A DNA stretch of 64,000 bases from VFMC01 sp040398525 (lineage in GTDB: Bacteria; Actinomycetota; Acidimicrobiia; Acidimicrobiales; Ilumatobacteraceae), in assembly GCA_040398525.1 (NCBI GenBank), contig JBBATY010000008.1:1-64000 (forward strand), read 5' to 3'. Positions 49,952 to 59,102 of this stretch are shown here, piece by piece. The notes beneath the pieces are model-generated. The model had not been told where the DNA came from. It did no database searches and saw only the letters and a program-made list of their open reading frames with translations. The translations under genes were made by a program, and so were the position numbers. The number at the start of each line of letters is the position of its first letter. The first letter of the stretch is position 1.

Positions 49952-52905
49952 GCGGCGAGCAGGCACCCTGGACGCGTCGTGCCGGTGCGGCACTGCGCCA
50001 CCCGATGCTCTGGCTACGCGAGATGTGCCACGGCGAGTCGGCGTACCCATTGGTGGTGCTGTTCGGCCTGAACGCGGTCGACGAGCTCGACCGTGCGGCG
50101 TTCGGGGTGCTGCTGCCGAACATCCGCGACGCGTTCGACCTCGACAACAGCGGGGTGCTGACGCTCGTCGCCGTCGTCTCACTGGCGGCGCTGGCGCTGC
50201 AGGTGCCGATCGCCCAGTACGCCGACCGCTTCCCGCGTGTGCCGTTGGCGATCGGCGGCGCCGTGCTGTGGGCGTTCTTCAGCGGGATGACCGGCTTTGC
50301 CACCGGCATCGTCGTGCTCGGCATCGCCCGCAGCGGCAGCGCGCTCGGCAAGGCGGTGATCGACCCGACCCACAACTCGTTGCTGTCGGACTACTACCCG
50401 ATCGAGGCGCGCAGCCAGGTGTACAGCTTCCACCGCGCGGCCAACGCGGTGGGGGCGTTCGTCGGGCCGCTGAGCGCCGGCCTGCTCGCCTATGCGTTCG
50501 GTTGGCGGGTGCCCTTCATCGTCTTCGTGGTGCCGACGCTCATCTTCGCGGCGATGGCGCTGCGGATGCGCGAGCCGGTGCGCGGGCGCTGGGAGCGCCA
50601 GGCGATGGGCATGAGCGACGAGGTGATCAACACCGAGGAGACCCGACCGTCGTTCGCCGAGAGCTGGCGCACGGTGCACAAGGTCGAGAGCCTGAAGCGG
50701 CTGTGGTGGAGCCTGCCGTTCCTCGCCACCTCGCTGATCGGGTTCACCACGTTGGCGTCGCTGATGTACGAAGAGGAGTTCGGCCTCGACGAGCGCGGCC
50801 GGGGCATCGCCGCGGCCATCGCCGAGCCGTTCGCCCTGGTGGGCCTGATCGTCGGCACCCGCGTCGTCACCCGGCGCTACGCCGGCAACATGCGCGGCGT
50901 CAACCAGTTCGGGGCCAAGATCGCAGCCTTCACCTCGTTGCTGTCGGTGCTGTTCGCGTTGTCGCCGAACATCGCCGTCGCCGTGGCGATCAACTGCGTG
51001 ATCGCCGCTGCCCTGGCCATCGTCGGGCCGAGCATCCTCGTGTCGTTGTCGCTCGGCATCCCGGCGCGGGCCAGGGCCACGGGCTTTTCGGTCGCGTCGC
51101 TGTGGGTGATCCCCGGTCTGCTCGTGCTGCCGTTCATCGGCTGGATCTCCGAGAACCTCGGCATCCGGGTCGGCATGCTCGTGCTCACGCCGCTGTTCCT
51201 GATCGGGTCGTACATGCTGAACGCCGTCGGCAAGGTGATCGATGCCGACATCGCCCAGGTGTGGCAGGCCTCGGCGGCGCGGAGCGAGGCGCTCTACCAA
51301 CGTCGGCGCGGTGAGGCCGACCTGCTGCTCATCCGCCAGCTCGAGGTGGGCTACGACCAGCGTCAGGTGCTGTTCGACGTCGACATCGACGTGAAAGAGG
51401 GCGAGATCGTTGCGCTGCTCGGCACCAACGGCGCCGGCAAGAGCACGTTGTTGAAGGCGATCAGTGGTGTGGTCGAGGCCGATCGTGGGGCCGTGGTGCT
51501 CGACGGGCGCGACATCACCCACGCCCCGCCGAACGAGATCGCGACCCTGGGCGTGAGCCAGATGCCCGGCGGGCAGGGCGTGTTCGGCGGCCTCACCGTG
51601 GCCGAGAACCTCGACCTCGCCGGCTGGACCCGCCGCCGCGACGCCGAGGGTGTCGCCCGCGCCAGGGCCGAGGTGCTCGAGCTGTTCCCCGTGCTCGCCC
51701 AGCGGCTCGACGCCCCGGCGGCCGACCTGTCGGGTGGTCAGCAGCAGATGGTCGCGCTCGGCATGGCGCTGATCGCCCGGCCGCGAGTGCTGCTGATCGA
51801 CGAGCTCTCGCTCGGCCTCGCCCCCGTCGTCGTCGGCCAGCTGCTCCCGGTGGTGCGTCGCCTCGCCGACGAGGGGGTGGCGGTCGTCCTGGTCGAGCAG
51901 AGCGTGAACGTGGCGCTCACCGTGGCGCATCGCGCCTACTTCCTCGAGCGTGGCCGGATCCGCTTCAGCGGCTCGACCGCCGAACTGCTCGGCCGCACCG
52001 ATCTGTTGCGCTCGGTGTTCCTCTCCGATGCCTCGGTCGGCGAGCACGCGACCAGCGCCGTCGCGCTCGACGGCGATGCCCCGGCAGCGCTCGAGGTGGT
52101 CGATGTGGCCTGCTCGTTCGGCGGCATCCGCGCGGTCGCCGGGGTGTCGTTCGCCGTGCGCCCGCGCGAGATCGTCGGCCTGATCGGCCCGAACGGTGCC
52201 GGCAAGACGACGCTGTTCGACCTGATCAGCGGCTTCAGCCCGCTGGCGGGAGGTCGCGTCGTACTCGGCGGTGCCGACGTCACCGAGCTCGACCCCGCCG
52301 ATCGGGCCGCTGCGGGCCTCGGCCGCAGCTTCCAGGACGCCAAGCTGTTCCCGGAGATGACGGTCGCCGAGGTGCTGCAGGTGGCCCAGGAACGGTTCGT
52401 CACCAACCGCAGTGCGCTCGCCGCGGCGATGCGCCTGCCCGCGGTGTTCGACGACGAGGAACGGTCGGCGATGCGGGTCGAGGAGTTGCTCGAGCTGATG
52501 CACCTCGGCCACTACCGCCGCTCCTTCGTGCGCGAGCTGTCGACAGGCACCCGCCGCATCGTCGACCTCGCCTGCCTGGTTGCCCACCGGCCCACCGTGA
52601 TCCTGCTCGACGAGCCGTCGAGTGGCATCGCGCAGCGCGAGGTCGAGGCGCTCGCCCCACTGCTGCTGCGCCTGCGCGACGAGATGGGGTCGGCGCTGGT
52701 GGTGATCGAGCACGACATCCCCCTCGTGTCGTCGATCAGCGACCGGCTGATCGCGCTCGACCAGGGCCGGGTCGTCACGTCGGGTCGACCTGCCGATGTG
52801 CTGGCCGACCCGGGCGTGGTGCAGAGCTACCTCGGCACCGATGCCGCAGCGCTCGGCAGGTCGGGCGCCGCAACACCTTCGAACGACAGCACTACCAGGG
52901 GGTAA
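49948..52905 (+). CDS. Triple fusion: MFS transporter - LivF-type ATPase - LivG-type ATPase
   Basis: This 985-residue protein starts at GTG 49948, overlapping the LivHM stop. Residues 1-450 are a 12-helix MFS transporter (LNAVDELDRAAFGVLLPNIRDAF, QYADRFPRVPLAIGGAVLWA, GWRVPFIVFVVPTL). Residues 455-700 are a LivF-like ATPase with Walker A GTNGAGKST near 492, signature LSGGQQQMVALG near 593, and Walker B VLLIDE. Residues 715-975 are a LivG-like ATPase with Walker A GPNGAGKTT near 746, an unusual signature LSTGTRRIV near 863, and VILLDEPSSG. Both ATPases are intact by motif. One chain therefore supplies the ABC engine for the LivHM permease plus a secondary transporter. The frame is continuous with no break, so the fusion is real in this assembly. 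Confidence 0.92.
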   Translation: MSGEQAPWTRRAGAALRHPMLWLREMCHGESAYPLVVLFGLNAVDELDRAAFGVLLPNIRDAFDLDNSGVLTLVAVVSLAALALQVPIAQYADRFPRVPLAIGGAVLWAFFSGMTGFATGIVVLGIARSGSALGKAVIDPTHNSLLSDYYPIEARSQVYSFHRAANAVGAFVGPLSAGLLAYAFGWRVPFIVFVVPTLIFAAMALRMREPVRGRWERQAMGMSDEVINTEETRPSFAESWRTVHKVESLKRLWWSLPFLATSLIGFTTLASLMYEEEFGLDERGRGIAAAIAEPFALVGLIVGTRVVTRRYAGNMRGVNQFGAKIAAFTSLLSVLFALSPNIAVAVAINCVIAAALAIVGPSILVSLSLGIPARARATGFSVASLWVIPGLLVLPFIGWISENLGIRVGMLVLTPLFLIGSYMLNAVGKVIDADIAQVWQASAARSEALYQRRRGEADLLLIRQLEVGYDQRQVLFDVDIDVKEGEIVALLGTNGAGKSTLLKAISGVVEADRGAVVLDGRDITHAPPNEIATLGVSQMPGGQGVFGGLTVAENLDLAGWTRRRDAEGVARARAEVLELFPVLAQRLDAPAADLSGGQQQMVALGMALIARPRVLLIDELSLGLAPVVVGQLLPVVRRLADEGVAVVLVEQSVNVALTVAHRAYFLERGRIRFSGSTAELLGRTDLLRSVFLSDASVGEHATSAVALDGDAPAALEVVDVACSFGGIRAVAGVSFAVRPREIVGLIGPNGAGKTTLFDLISGFSPLAGGRVVLGGADVTELDPADRAAAGLGRSFQDAKLFPEMTVAEVLQVAQERFVTNRSALAAAMRLPAVFDDEERSAMRVEELLELMHLGHYRRSFVRELSTGTRRIVDLACLVAHRPTVILLDEPSSGIAQREVEALAPLLLRLRDEMGSALVVIEHDIPLVSSISDRLIALDQGRVVTSGRPADVLADPGVVQSYLGTDAAALGRSGAATPSNDSTTRG

Positions 52906-52907
52906 CC

Positions 52908-54716
52908 ATGCAACCAGCACAGCCAGCAGGCACTGCCGGTCCCGGCGGATCGGGTGGGAACCGGCAATTGAAGCGGTGGGGGCCGATCGTCGGTGTGGTG
53001 GCCGTGGTGGCCATCGGCGCCGGGGTGATCGTCGCCACCAGCGGCGGGGGCGACGACGCGGCGACCGACACCACGGCCGCTGCCACGACGGTGCCTGCCA
53101 CAGCTGCGCCCGAGACCACAGCGGGCGGTGGCACCGACACCACCACGGGTGGGAGCACCGAGACCACGGCACCATCGACCGAGTGGACGTATCCGCTCAG
53201 CTTCAGCGGCGCGCAGGAGCTCGGTGTGGCCGACCAGATCGACTGGGGTGATCGCTGCGACACCACGAGCGGGCGCGTGGCGGTGCCCGACTTCTTCGCC
53301 CCGGAGTGCTTCGCTCCGTTCGAGGGAGACAACGGCGGTGCCACCGACCAGGGGGTGACCGCCGAGGAGATCGTCGTTGTGAACTACCTCGGCATCCAAG
53401 GCGACCCGGTGATCAACTACATCACCGACGCAGTGGCGGTGAACGACACCAACGAGCAGCAGGGCCAGACGATGCTCGACCTGGTCGAGTACTACCACGC
53501 CTACTACGAGCTGTACGGCCGCAAGGTGAAGCTGATCAACTTCGAAGGCACTGGCATCGCCACCGACGACGTTGCCGCTCGGGCCGACGCAGCGCTGATC
53601 GCCGAGGAGTACAAGCCCTTCGCCGTGCTCGGCGGCCCGGCGTTGACGAGCGCGTTCGGCGACGAGCTGTCGGCCCGGGGCATCCTCTGCATCGGTTGCA
53701 CACCCGGCCAGCCCACCGAGTTCTACGCCGAGCGCGACCCGCTGGTGTGGAGCCTCGGCACCAGCTCGGCGCAGGGTCAGACACACGTGATCGAGTTCGT
53801 CACCAAGCAGCTGGTCGGCCGCAATGCCGAGTACGGCGGCGACGACGTGCGCGACCAGCCGCGGACGTTCGGCTACCTCTACCTCGACTCGAGCGGTGCC
53901 TCTGCCGACCTCGCCCAGAACTTCATCGACGCCATGGACGCGGCGGGCGCCCCCTTTGCCGAGGTGGTGGTGTACGCCCTCGACCCCGCCACCATCCAGG
54001 CCACTGCGTCGCAGGCGATCTCGAAGCTGAAGTCGGCGGGCGTCACCACGGTCGTCTTCTCCGGCGACCCCGTCGCCCCGCGCGACTTCACCCGTGAGGC
54101 GACCGCCCAGGAGTACTTCCCCGAGTGGGTGGTGGCCGGCTCGGGTCTGGTCGACACCAACGCCTTCTCGCGCACCTACGACCAGGAGCAGTGGCAGCAC
54201 GCCCTCGGTGTCACCTTCGGCGCCGTGCGCACCGACACCAACCTGGTCGGCTCGTACGCCCTGTACAAGTGGTTCAACGGCGCCGAGCCGCCGGCCCCGG
54301 GACGCCTTCCCGTGATGGCCCCCAACCCGTCGCTGTTCTTCTCGGTGCTGCAGGGCACCGGCCCGAACCTCACCCACGAGACCTGGCGCGACGCGCTGTT
54401 CGCCGGCACCGGCACCCGGCAGGCGATCAGCCAGCCGTTCCTCAGCTGGGGCGAGAAGGGCATCTGGGACTACCCCGATTACCACGGGGTCGACGACGCC
54501 ACGGTGTTCTGGTGGGACCCGCAAGCCACCGGGCCGGACGAGCTCCGCAAGGAGGGCCAGGGCATGTGGCAGTACGTCGACGGCGGCACTCGCTACCTGC
54601 CCGGTGAGTGGCCGAGCGAACCGAAGCTGTTCGACCCTGATGGCGCGGTGGCCTTCTACACCACGCCACCTCCTGGGGAGGAGCCGCCGACCTACCCGAG
54701 CCCGGCCGGCGGCTGA
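52908..54716 (+). CDS. Membrane-anchored LivK-type substrate-binding protein
   Basis: The 602-residue protein starts at ATG 52908, only 2 bases after the fusion gene. It lacks a lipobox. Instead a cytoplasmic Gly/Pro/Gln-rich tail precedes one membrane helix (GPIVGVVAVVAIGAGVIVA) and a Thr/Ala/Gly-rich linker (to about 85). The binding domain is of the periplasmic type I fold (VTAEEIVVVNYLGIQGDP, DVAARADAALIAEEYKPFAVLGGP, GYLYLDSSGASADLAQNFIDAM, STEWTYPLSFSG at its start). Long linkers of this kind reach across a thick wall. It is the receptor for the LivHM/MFS-LivFG transporter. Ligand not readable. Confidence 0.88.
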   Translation: MQPAQPAGTAGPGGSGGNRQLKRWGPIVGVVAVVAIGAGVIVATSGGGDDAATDTTAAATTVPATAAPETTAGGGTDTTTGGSTETTAPSTEWTYPLSFSGAQELGVADQIDWGDRCDTTSGRVAVPDFFAPECFAPFEGDNGGATDQGVTAEEIVVVNYLGIQGDPVINYITDAVAVNDTNEQQGQTMLDLVEYYHAYYELYGRKVKLINFEGTGIATDDVAARADAALIAEEYKPFAVLGGPALTSAFGDELSARGILCIGCTPGQPTEFYAERDPLVWSLGTSSAQGQTHVIEFVTKQLVGRNAEYGGDDVRDQPRTFGYLYLDSSGASADLAQNFIDAMDAAGAPFAEVVVYALDPATIQATASQAISKLKSAGVTTVVFSGDPVAPRDFTREATAQEYFPEWVVAGSGLVDTNAFSRTYDQEQWQHALGVTFGAVRTDTNLVGSYALYKWFNGAEPPAPGRLPVMAPNPSLFFSVLQGTGPNLTHETWRDALFAGTGTRQAISQPFLSWGEKGIWDYPDYHGVDDATVFWWDPQATGPDELRKEGQGMWQYVDGGTRYLPGEWPSEPKLFDPDGAVAFYTTPPPGEEPPTYPSPAGG

Positions 54717-54728
54717 GCCCGGGGATCG

Positions 54729-55391
54729 CTACGGCAGCCGCCAGTCGATCGGATCGAGCCCGCGCCCTTCGAGCGCGGCGTTGATCCGGCTGAACGGGCG
54801 GCTGCCGAAGAACCCGTTGTGTGCGCTGAGCGGCGAGGGGTGCGCCGACTCGATCACCACATGGCGTGTTGCGTCGACCAGAGCCCGCTTCTTGCGTGCC
54901 TGCGCGCCCCACAGCACGAACACCACCGGGTGGGCCTTGGCGTCGACGGCGCGCAGGACGGCGTCGGTGAACGTCTCCCAGCCCTTGCCGTGGTGCGATC
55001 CGGCCTGCCCGGCCCGCACCGTGAGGCAGGTGTTGAGCAGCAGCACACCCTGGCGGGCCCATGCGGTGAGGTCGCCGTGCCCAGGCCGAGTGATGCCCAG
55101 GTCGGCCTCGAGCTCGGCGAAGATGTTGACGAGCGACGGCGGTGCGGGTGTGGGCGGCCGCACCGAGAAACAGAGCCCGTGCGCCTGCCCGGCACCGTGG
55201 TACGGGTCCTGGCCGAGGATCACCACGCGGGTCGAGGCGTACGAGGTGAGGTGGAGCGCGGCGAACTCGTCGGCCGCCGGCGGGTAGACGGGGCCGCGAC
55301 GACGTTCGTCCTCGACAAAGGCGCGCAGCTCGGCCCAGTACGGCTGGTCGAGCTGCTCGCGCAGCAGTGGGTTCCAGTCCGTGGTGGCCAT
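54729..55391 (-). CDS. ung: Uracil-DNA glycosylase (family 1)
   Basis: The 220-residue protein contains the water-activating loop VVILGQDPYHGAGQAHGLCFSV with the catalytic D62, the Pro-rich loop PPSLVNIFAEL, the uracil-binding block VLLLNTCLTVRAG, the strand VVFVLWGAQARKK and the Leu/His loop ESAHPSPLSAHNGFFGSRPFS with the catalytic His. It removes uracil from DNA. I chose ATG 55391; an earlier ATG at 55418 would overlap the divergent ROK gene region. Confidence 0.96.
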   Translation of the reverse strand: MATTDWNPLLREQLDQPYWAELRAFVEDERRRGPVYPPAADEFAALHLTSYASTRVVILGQDPYHGAGQAHGLCFSVRPPTPAPPSLVNIFAELEADLGITRPGHGDLTAWARQGVLLLNTCLTVRAGQAGSHHGKGWETFTDAVLRAVDAKAHPVVFVLWGAQARKKRALVDATRHVVIESAHPSPLSAHNGFFGSRPFSRINAALEGRGLDPIDWRLP

Positions 55392-55432
55392 CGGTGCCCA
55401 TTCTGCCCACCACTCCACTACGGTGGCGCGTC

Positions 55433-56341
55433 GTGAGCTCGCCGGACCGGGTCATCGTCGCGGTCGACATCGGTGGCACCAAGATGGCCGCCGGGTTGAT
55501 GACGCTGCGCGGCGAGCTCGTCGACCGGGCGCAGGTCGCCGTCGACCACACCCTCGACGAGCACGGGCTGTTCGACTCGTTGGCCGAGCTGACGACCTCG
55601 ATGATCGACCGGGCCGCCGGCCACCATCACGTCGTACCCGTCGCGATCGGTGTGGGGTCGGCCGGGCCGATCGAGGGCAACGTCGACACGATCTCGCCGC
55701 TGAACATCGAGGCCTGGCGCAACTTCCCACTGCGCTCCCGGCTCGAGGAGCAGTTCGCCCTCCCGGTGCATGGCGATCTCGATGCGAAGTCGTTGGCCCT
55801 CGCCGAGGGTTGGCTCGGCGCAGCACAGGGATCGTCGAACTTCCTCGCCATGGTGGTGTCGACCGGGGTCGGTGGTGGGGTCGTGCTGAACGGGCAGTTG
55901 CTCGACGGCGCCACCGGAAATGCAGGCCACATCGGTCACGTGGTGGTCGAGCCCAACGGACGGCGGTGCTCGTGCGGGTCGCGCGGCTGCCTCGAGGCCG
56001 AGGCTTCGGGTCGGGCGATCGAGGCGATCACCGGTCGACCGCCGAGCGAGCCGAGCTACGAGATCATGCAGCGCACCGGCGAGCTCGTCGGGCGCGCCGT
56101 CGCGTCGGTGTGCAACCTGCTCGACCTCGACCTCGTGGTGGTGGGCGGGTCGGTGGCGCTCGGGTTCGGGGCGACGTTCTTCAACTCGGCCCAGGCCGAG
56201 CTCGACCGTCACGCGCGGCTCGACTTCAGCCGTGGGGCGCGGGTGACGCCGGCCCGCCTCGGCGACAAGGGGCCGCTCATCGGCGCCGGTGCGGTCGGTC
56301 TTCGCGGGCTTCGTCGCAGGGCCCGCTCGGCCGATCGGTAA
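55433..56341 (+). CDS. ROK-family sugar kinase (glucokinase-like)
   Basis: Translation from GTG 55433 gives 302 residues with VIVAVDIGGTKMAAGLM (ATP/phosphate loop), the internal NVDTISPLNIEAWRNFPLR, VHGDLDAKSLALAEGWLGAA, a GVGGGVVLNGQLLDG loop, GNAGHIGHVVV with the catalytic-region His, and the ROK zinc motif CSCGSRGCLE. All these belong to ROK kinases that phosphorylate glucose, mannose or N-acetyl sugars. It lacks the N-terminal DNA-binding domain of ROK repressors, so it is an enzyme. Substrate among sugars is not certain. Confidence 0.92.
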   Translation: MSSPDRVIVAVDIGGTKMAAGLMTLRGELVDRAQVAVDHTLDEHGLFDSLAELTTSMIDRAAGHHHVVPVAIGVGSAGPIEGNVDTISPLNIEAWRNFPLRSRLEEQFALPVHGDLDAKSLALAEGWLGAAQGSSNFLAMVVSTGVGGGVVLNGQLLDGATGNAGHIGHVVVEPNGRRCSCGSRGCLEAEASGRAIEAITGRPPSEPSYEIMQRTGELVGRAVASVCNLLDLDLVVVGGSVALGFGATFFNSAQAELDRHARLDFSRGARVTPARLGDKGPLIGAGAVGLRGLRRRARSADR

Positions 56342-56382
56342 CATCGCATCAGTCGGCGACAGCTGCACACAGGGGGATCGAG

Positions 56383-57918
56383 ATGGCAACGTTGTTGAAG
56401 GCGCTCATCGATGCGAGTCCGGCGAAGGCCCATGAGCCGGCCCTCACCGACGACACCGGAGTGACCTCGTGGGGCGAGCTCGATGCCCGGGTGAATCGGC
56501 TGATCAACCATCTGCGGTCACTGCCCGAGGTGCAGCCCGGTGAACGGATCGCGCTGTTGTCGGGCAACCGGCGCGAGGTGTACGAGGTGATCCTCGCCGC
56601 GGCGCACATGGGTGTGCTCGTCGTGCCGATCAACTGGCATTTCGCGCCCGACGAGGTCGAGTACGTCGTCGCCAACTCCGGGGCAGTGCTGACGATCGTC
56701 GAGCCCGAGCTCGCCGCCAACGCAGCCACGGTGCAGGTGCCCACCATCGCGTTCGGCGACGACTATGAGTCGCTCCTCGCTGCGTCGAGCGCCGACGAGC
56801 CCGCCGAGCAGACGATGGGCGGGGTGATGTTCTACACCTCGGGCACCACCGGTCGGCCCAAGGGGGTGCGCAACACTGCGTTCGCCGGTGGTGTGCCGCC
56901 GGAGGTGTACCAGTTGATGGCCGCCGGCATGGTGAACATCGGCTTCCCGACGCACGGGCGCACCCTGCTGTGCGGGCCGCACTACCACTCGGCGCAGTGG
57001 GCCTTCTCGTTCTTCCCGATGATCGGTGGCTCGAGCATCGTCATGCAGCGTCGTTTCGTGCCCGAGGAGACGCTCGAGCTCATCGACGAGCACGCCATCA
57101 CCAATGTGCACCTCGTGCCCACCCAGTTCGTCCGGTTGCTGCGCGTCGAGCCCGAGCGCAAGGCGGCATTCCGCGGCGATTCGCTGGCGCTCGTGCTCCA
57201 CGGAGCTGCGCCGTGCTCGCCGACGGTGAAGCGCGAGATGATCGACTGGTGGGGCCCGAAGGTGACCGAGTACTACGGCGCCACCGAGGGTGGTGTCGTG
57301 TCGCTGATCACGGCAGAGGAGTGGCTGGCCAAGCCGGGCTCGGTGGGCAAGCCGATGGCCAACTTCGTCGTCAAGATCGTTCCCGAGGACGATGTGCCCG
57401 AGCAGACCGAGGACGGTCACGCCCAGGGTGTCATCCATGTCCGCAACGCGATGGGCACCGACTTCGAGTACCTGGGCGATCCGGCCAAGACCGCCGAGGC
57501 CCACCGCGAGCCCGGCATGTTCACCCTGGGTGACGTCGGCTTCGTCGATGCCGACGGCTACCTGTACCTGTCGGACCGCAAGATCGACATGATCATCTCC
57601 GGTGGGGTGAACATCTACCCGGCCGAGATCGAGGGTGTGCTCGGCGGCCATCCGGCCGTGGTCGACGTGGCCGTGTTCGGTGTGCCCGACGAGGAGTTCG
57701 GCGAGGCGGTCAAGGCCACCGTGCAGCTCGCCGAGGGCGCCGCATGGGGCCCCGAGGTCGAGGCATCGATCGTCGCGCTGGCTCGCGAGAAGCTCGCCGG
57801 CTACAAGGTGCCGCGCAGCTTCGACGTCATCGACACCATGCCGCGCAACGCAGCGGGCAAGCTCGTCAAGCGTCAGCTGCGCGCGCCGTACTGGGAAGGT
57901 CGCGGCCGGGCGATCTGA
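56383..57918 (+). CDS. Acyl-CoA synthetase (AMP-dependent, ANL superfamily)
   Basis: The 511-residue enzyme starts at ATG 56383. It has the ATP loop FYTSGTTGRPKG near 151-161, the A5 motif EYYGATEGGVVSL near 300, TLGDVGFVDADGYLYLSDRKIDMI with the hinge Asp, and the C-terminal NAAGKLVKRQLR with the catalytic Lys near 493. It adenylates a carboxylic acid and transfers it to CoA. Size and style suggest a medium- or aromatic-acid ligase rather than a long-chain one, but the substrate is not readable. It lies 41 bases after the ROK gene. A much longer open frame beginning upstream is a shadow of the ROK gene. Confidence 0.93.
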   Translation: MATLLKALIDASPAKAHEPALTDDTGVTSWGELDARVNRLINHLRSLPEVQPGERIALLSGNRREVYEVILAAAHMGVLVVPINWHFAPDEVEYVVANSGAVLTIVEPELAANAATVQVPTIAFGDDYESLLAASSADEPAEQTMGGVMFYTSGTTGRPKGVRNTAFAGGVPPEVYQLMAAGMVNIGFPTHGRTLLCGPHYHSAQWAFSFFPMIGGSSIVMQRRFVPEETLELIDEHAITNVHLVPTQFVRLLRVEPERKAAFRGDSLALVLHGAAPCSPTVKREMIDWWGPKVTEYYGATEGGVVSLITAEEWLAKPGSVGKPMANFVVKIVPEDDVPEQTEDGHAQGVIHVRNAMGTDFEYLGDPAKTAEAHREPGMFTLGDVGFVDADGYLYLSDRKIDMIISGGVNIYPAEIEGVLGGHPAVVDVAVFGVPDEEFGEAVKATVQLAEGAAWGPEVEASIVALAREKLAGYKVPRSFDVIDTMPRNAAGKLVKRQLRAPYWEGRGRAI

Positions 57919-57923
57919 CCCGG

Positions 57924-59102
57924 TCAGTCGCCGAAGCGGCGATAGACCCACTCGGCGGGGCCGATCCCGAATCGCCGCTGCCACAGGTTGGCAGCCGTGA
58001 TCGCGACGACCCAGTAGCCGAGCGCGAACAGCAGCGCTGTGTCGAGGCCGGTCGGGCGCACCCACTCGAGACGGTTCACGACCAGGTTGAACACCAGCAC
58101 GTGGCCCAGGTAGAGCGTGAGCGAGGTCTGCCCGGCGAGTTGCAGCACGCGCACCGGACGCGAGTCGGGGAAGCGCCCGGCGACGAGCGAGACGAGGCAG
58201 AACGCAGCGAGCGAGGTGCCGAGCGTGCAGAGGGTGTAGAGCAGCGCGCGGTCGAACGGACGGGTCGACAGCAGGGCCCGGGCCGCCCGACCGAAGGGGT
58301 CGTCGACGGTGACCCAGTGGTTGATGGCGTACGTGACTGCCGTGAGCGCGATGCCCCCTGCTGCCACCCACAGGTATCGCACGTGGGGCAGGAAGCGACC
58401 GAGGACGATGCCGGCGCAGAAGAAGGTGAGCCATGGCAGCAGCGGGTGTGTGCCGTTCACGAACAGGTCGAACACCAGGCCGCGTGGCGAGCGGGTGACG
58501 AGTGTGTCGGGGTAGAACAGCCAGCTCGGGTAGCCGCCCTGGGTCTCGCGCCCGATGCCCCACCACTGGATCGCCACTGCGCCGAGCATCGAGGCGAGGC
58601 CGACCGCCACGATCCATCGCGTCCGGAGGGTGAACAGCACCGCAGCGAGCACGAACATCGCGCCGTAGAAGGGGATGATCGTCCCACTCCAGATCCAGTC
58701 GAGCACCATGCCGACGCAGTAGAGCAGCGTGCCGCGTCGGACCAGGCGCCACCGGTCGGCGCTGATCGACGCGCGGTCGCCGCTCAACCTGCTGCGGTTG
58801 GTCAGCAGGGTCACACCCACGCCGGCCACGAGCGTGAAGGTCGCTGCGAAGCGTGTCGCGAGCACACCGGTCCAGGGGTTGAACAGGCGTTGGGCGAAGG
58901 TCGGGTCGGTCATGAAGGCGGCGGCACCCTGGTTCAGGTAGCCGTGGTAGTTCATGACCACGACTCCGATCAGGGCGAGCGCTCGCGTGACGTCGGGGCC
59001 GACCAGGCGCACGCGTGCGGTGCGAGGGTGGAAGGTGGCTCCCGGCGGGGGTGAGGCGATGCCGGCCACGCTGGCGAACGCGGTTGCTGACGGCTCGGTC
59101 AC
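57924..59102 (-). CDS. DUF418/DUF1624-like membrane protein (heparan-N-acetyltransferase-like)
   Basis: The 392-residue protein has about ten hydrophobic helices. The N-terminal VGPDVTRALALIGVVVMNYHGYL is the typical opening of DUF1624/DUF418 proteins, with a conserved His in the first helix. Later segments are WTGVLATRFAATFTLVAGVGVTLL, LRRGTLLYCVGMVLDWIWSGTIIPFYG, and the C-terminal SLTLYLGHVLVFNL. These proteins may transfer acetyl or other acyl groups across the membrane. The start at GTG 59102 overlaps the preceding racemase-like stop (GTGA), indicating translational coupling. Confidence 0.82.
   Translation of the reverse strand: MTEPSATAFASVAGIASPPPGATFHPRTARVRLVGPDVTRALALIGVVVMNYHGYLNQGAAAFMTDPTFAQRLFNPWTGVLATRFAATFTLVAGVGVTLLTNRSRLSGDRASISADRWRLVRRGTLLYCVGMVLDWIWSGTIIPFYGAMFVLAAVLFTLRTRWIVAVGLASMLGAVAIQWWGIGRETQGGYPSWLFYPDTLVTRSPRGLVFDLFVNGTHPLLPWLTFFCAGIVLGRFLPHVRYLWVAAGGIALTAVTYAINHWVTVDDPFGRAARALLSTRPFDRALLYTLCTLGTSLAAFCLVSLVAGRFPDSRPVRVLQLAGQTSLTLYLGHVLVFNLVVNRLEWVRPTGLDTALLFALGYWVVAITAANLWQRRFGIGPAEWVYRRFGD

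Noticed and set aside
55381..56382. The upstream part of an 845-codon frame leading into the acyl-CoA synthetase
   Set aside because: It is the out-of-frame shadow of the ROK kinase gene; the synthetase has a proper ATG at 56383 and complete family length from there.
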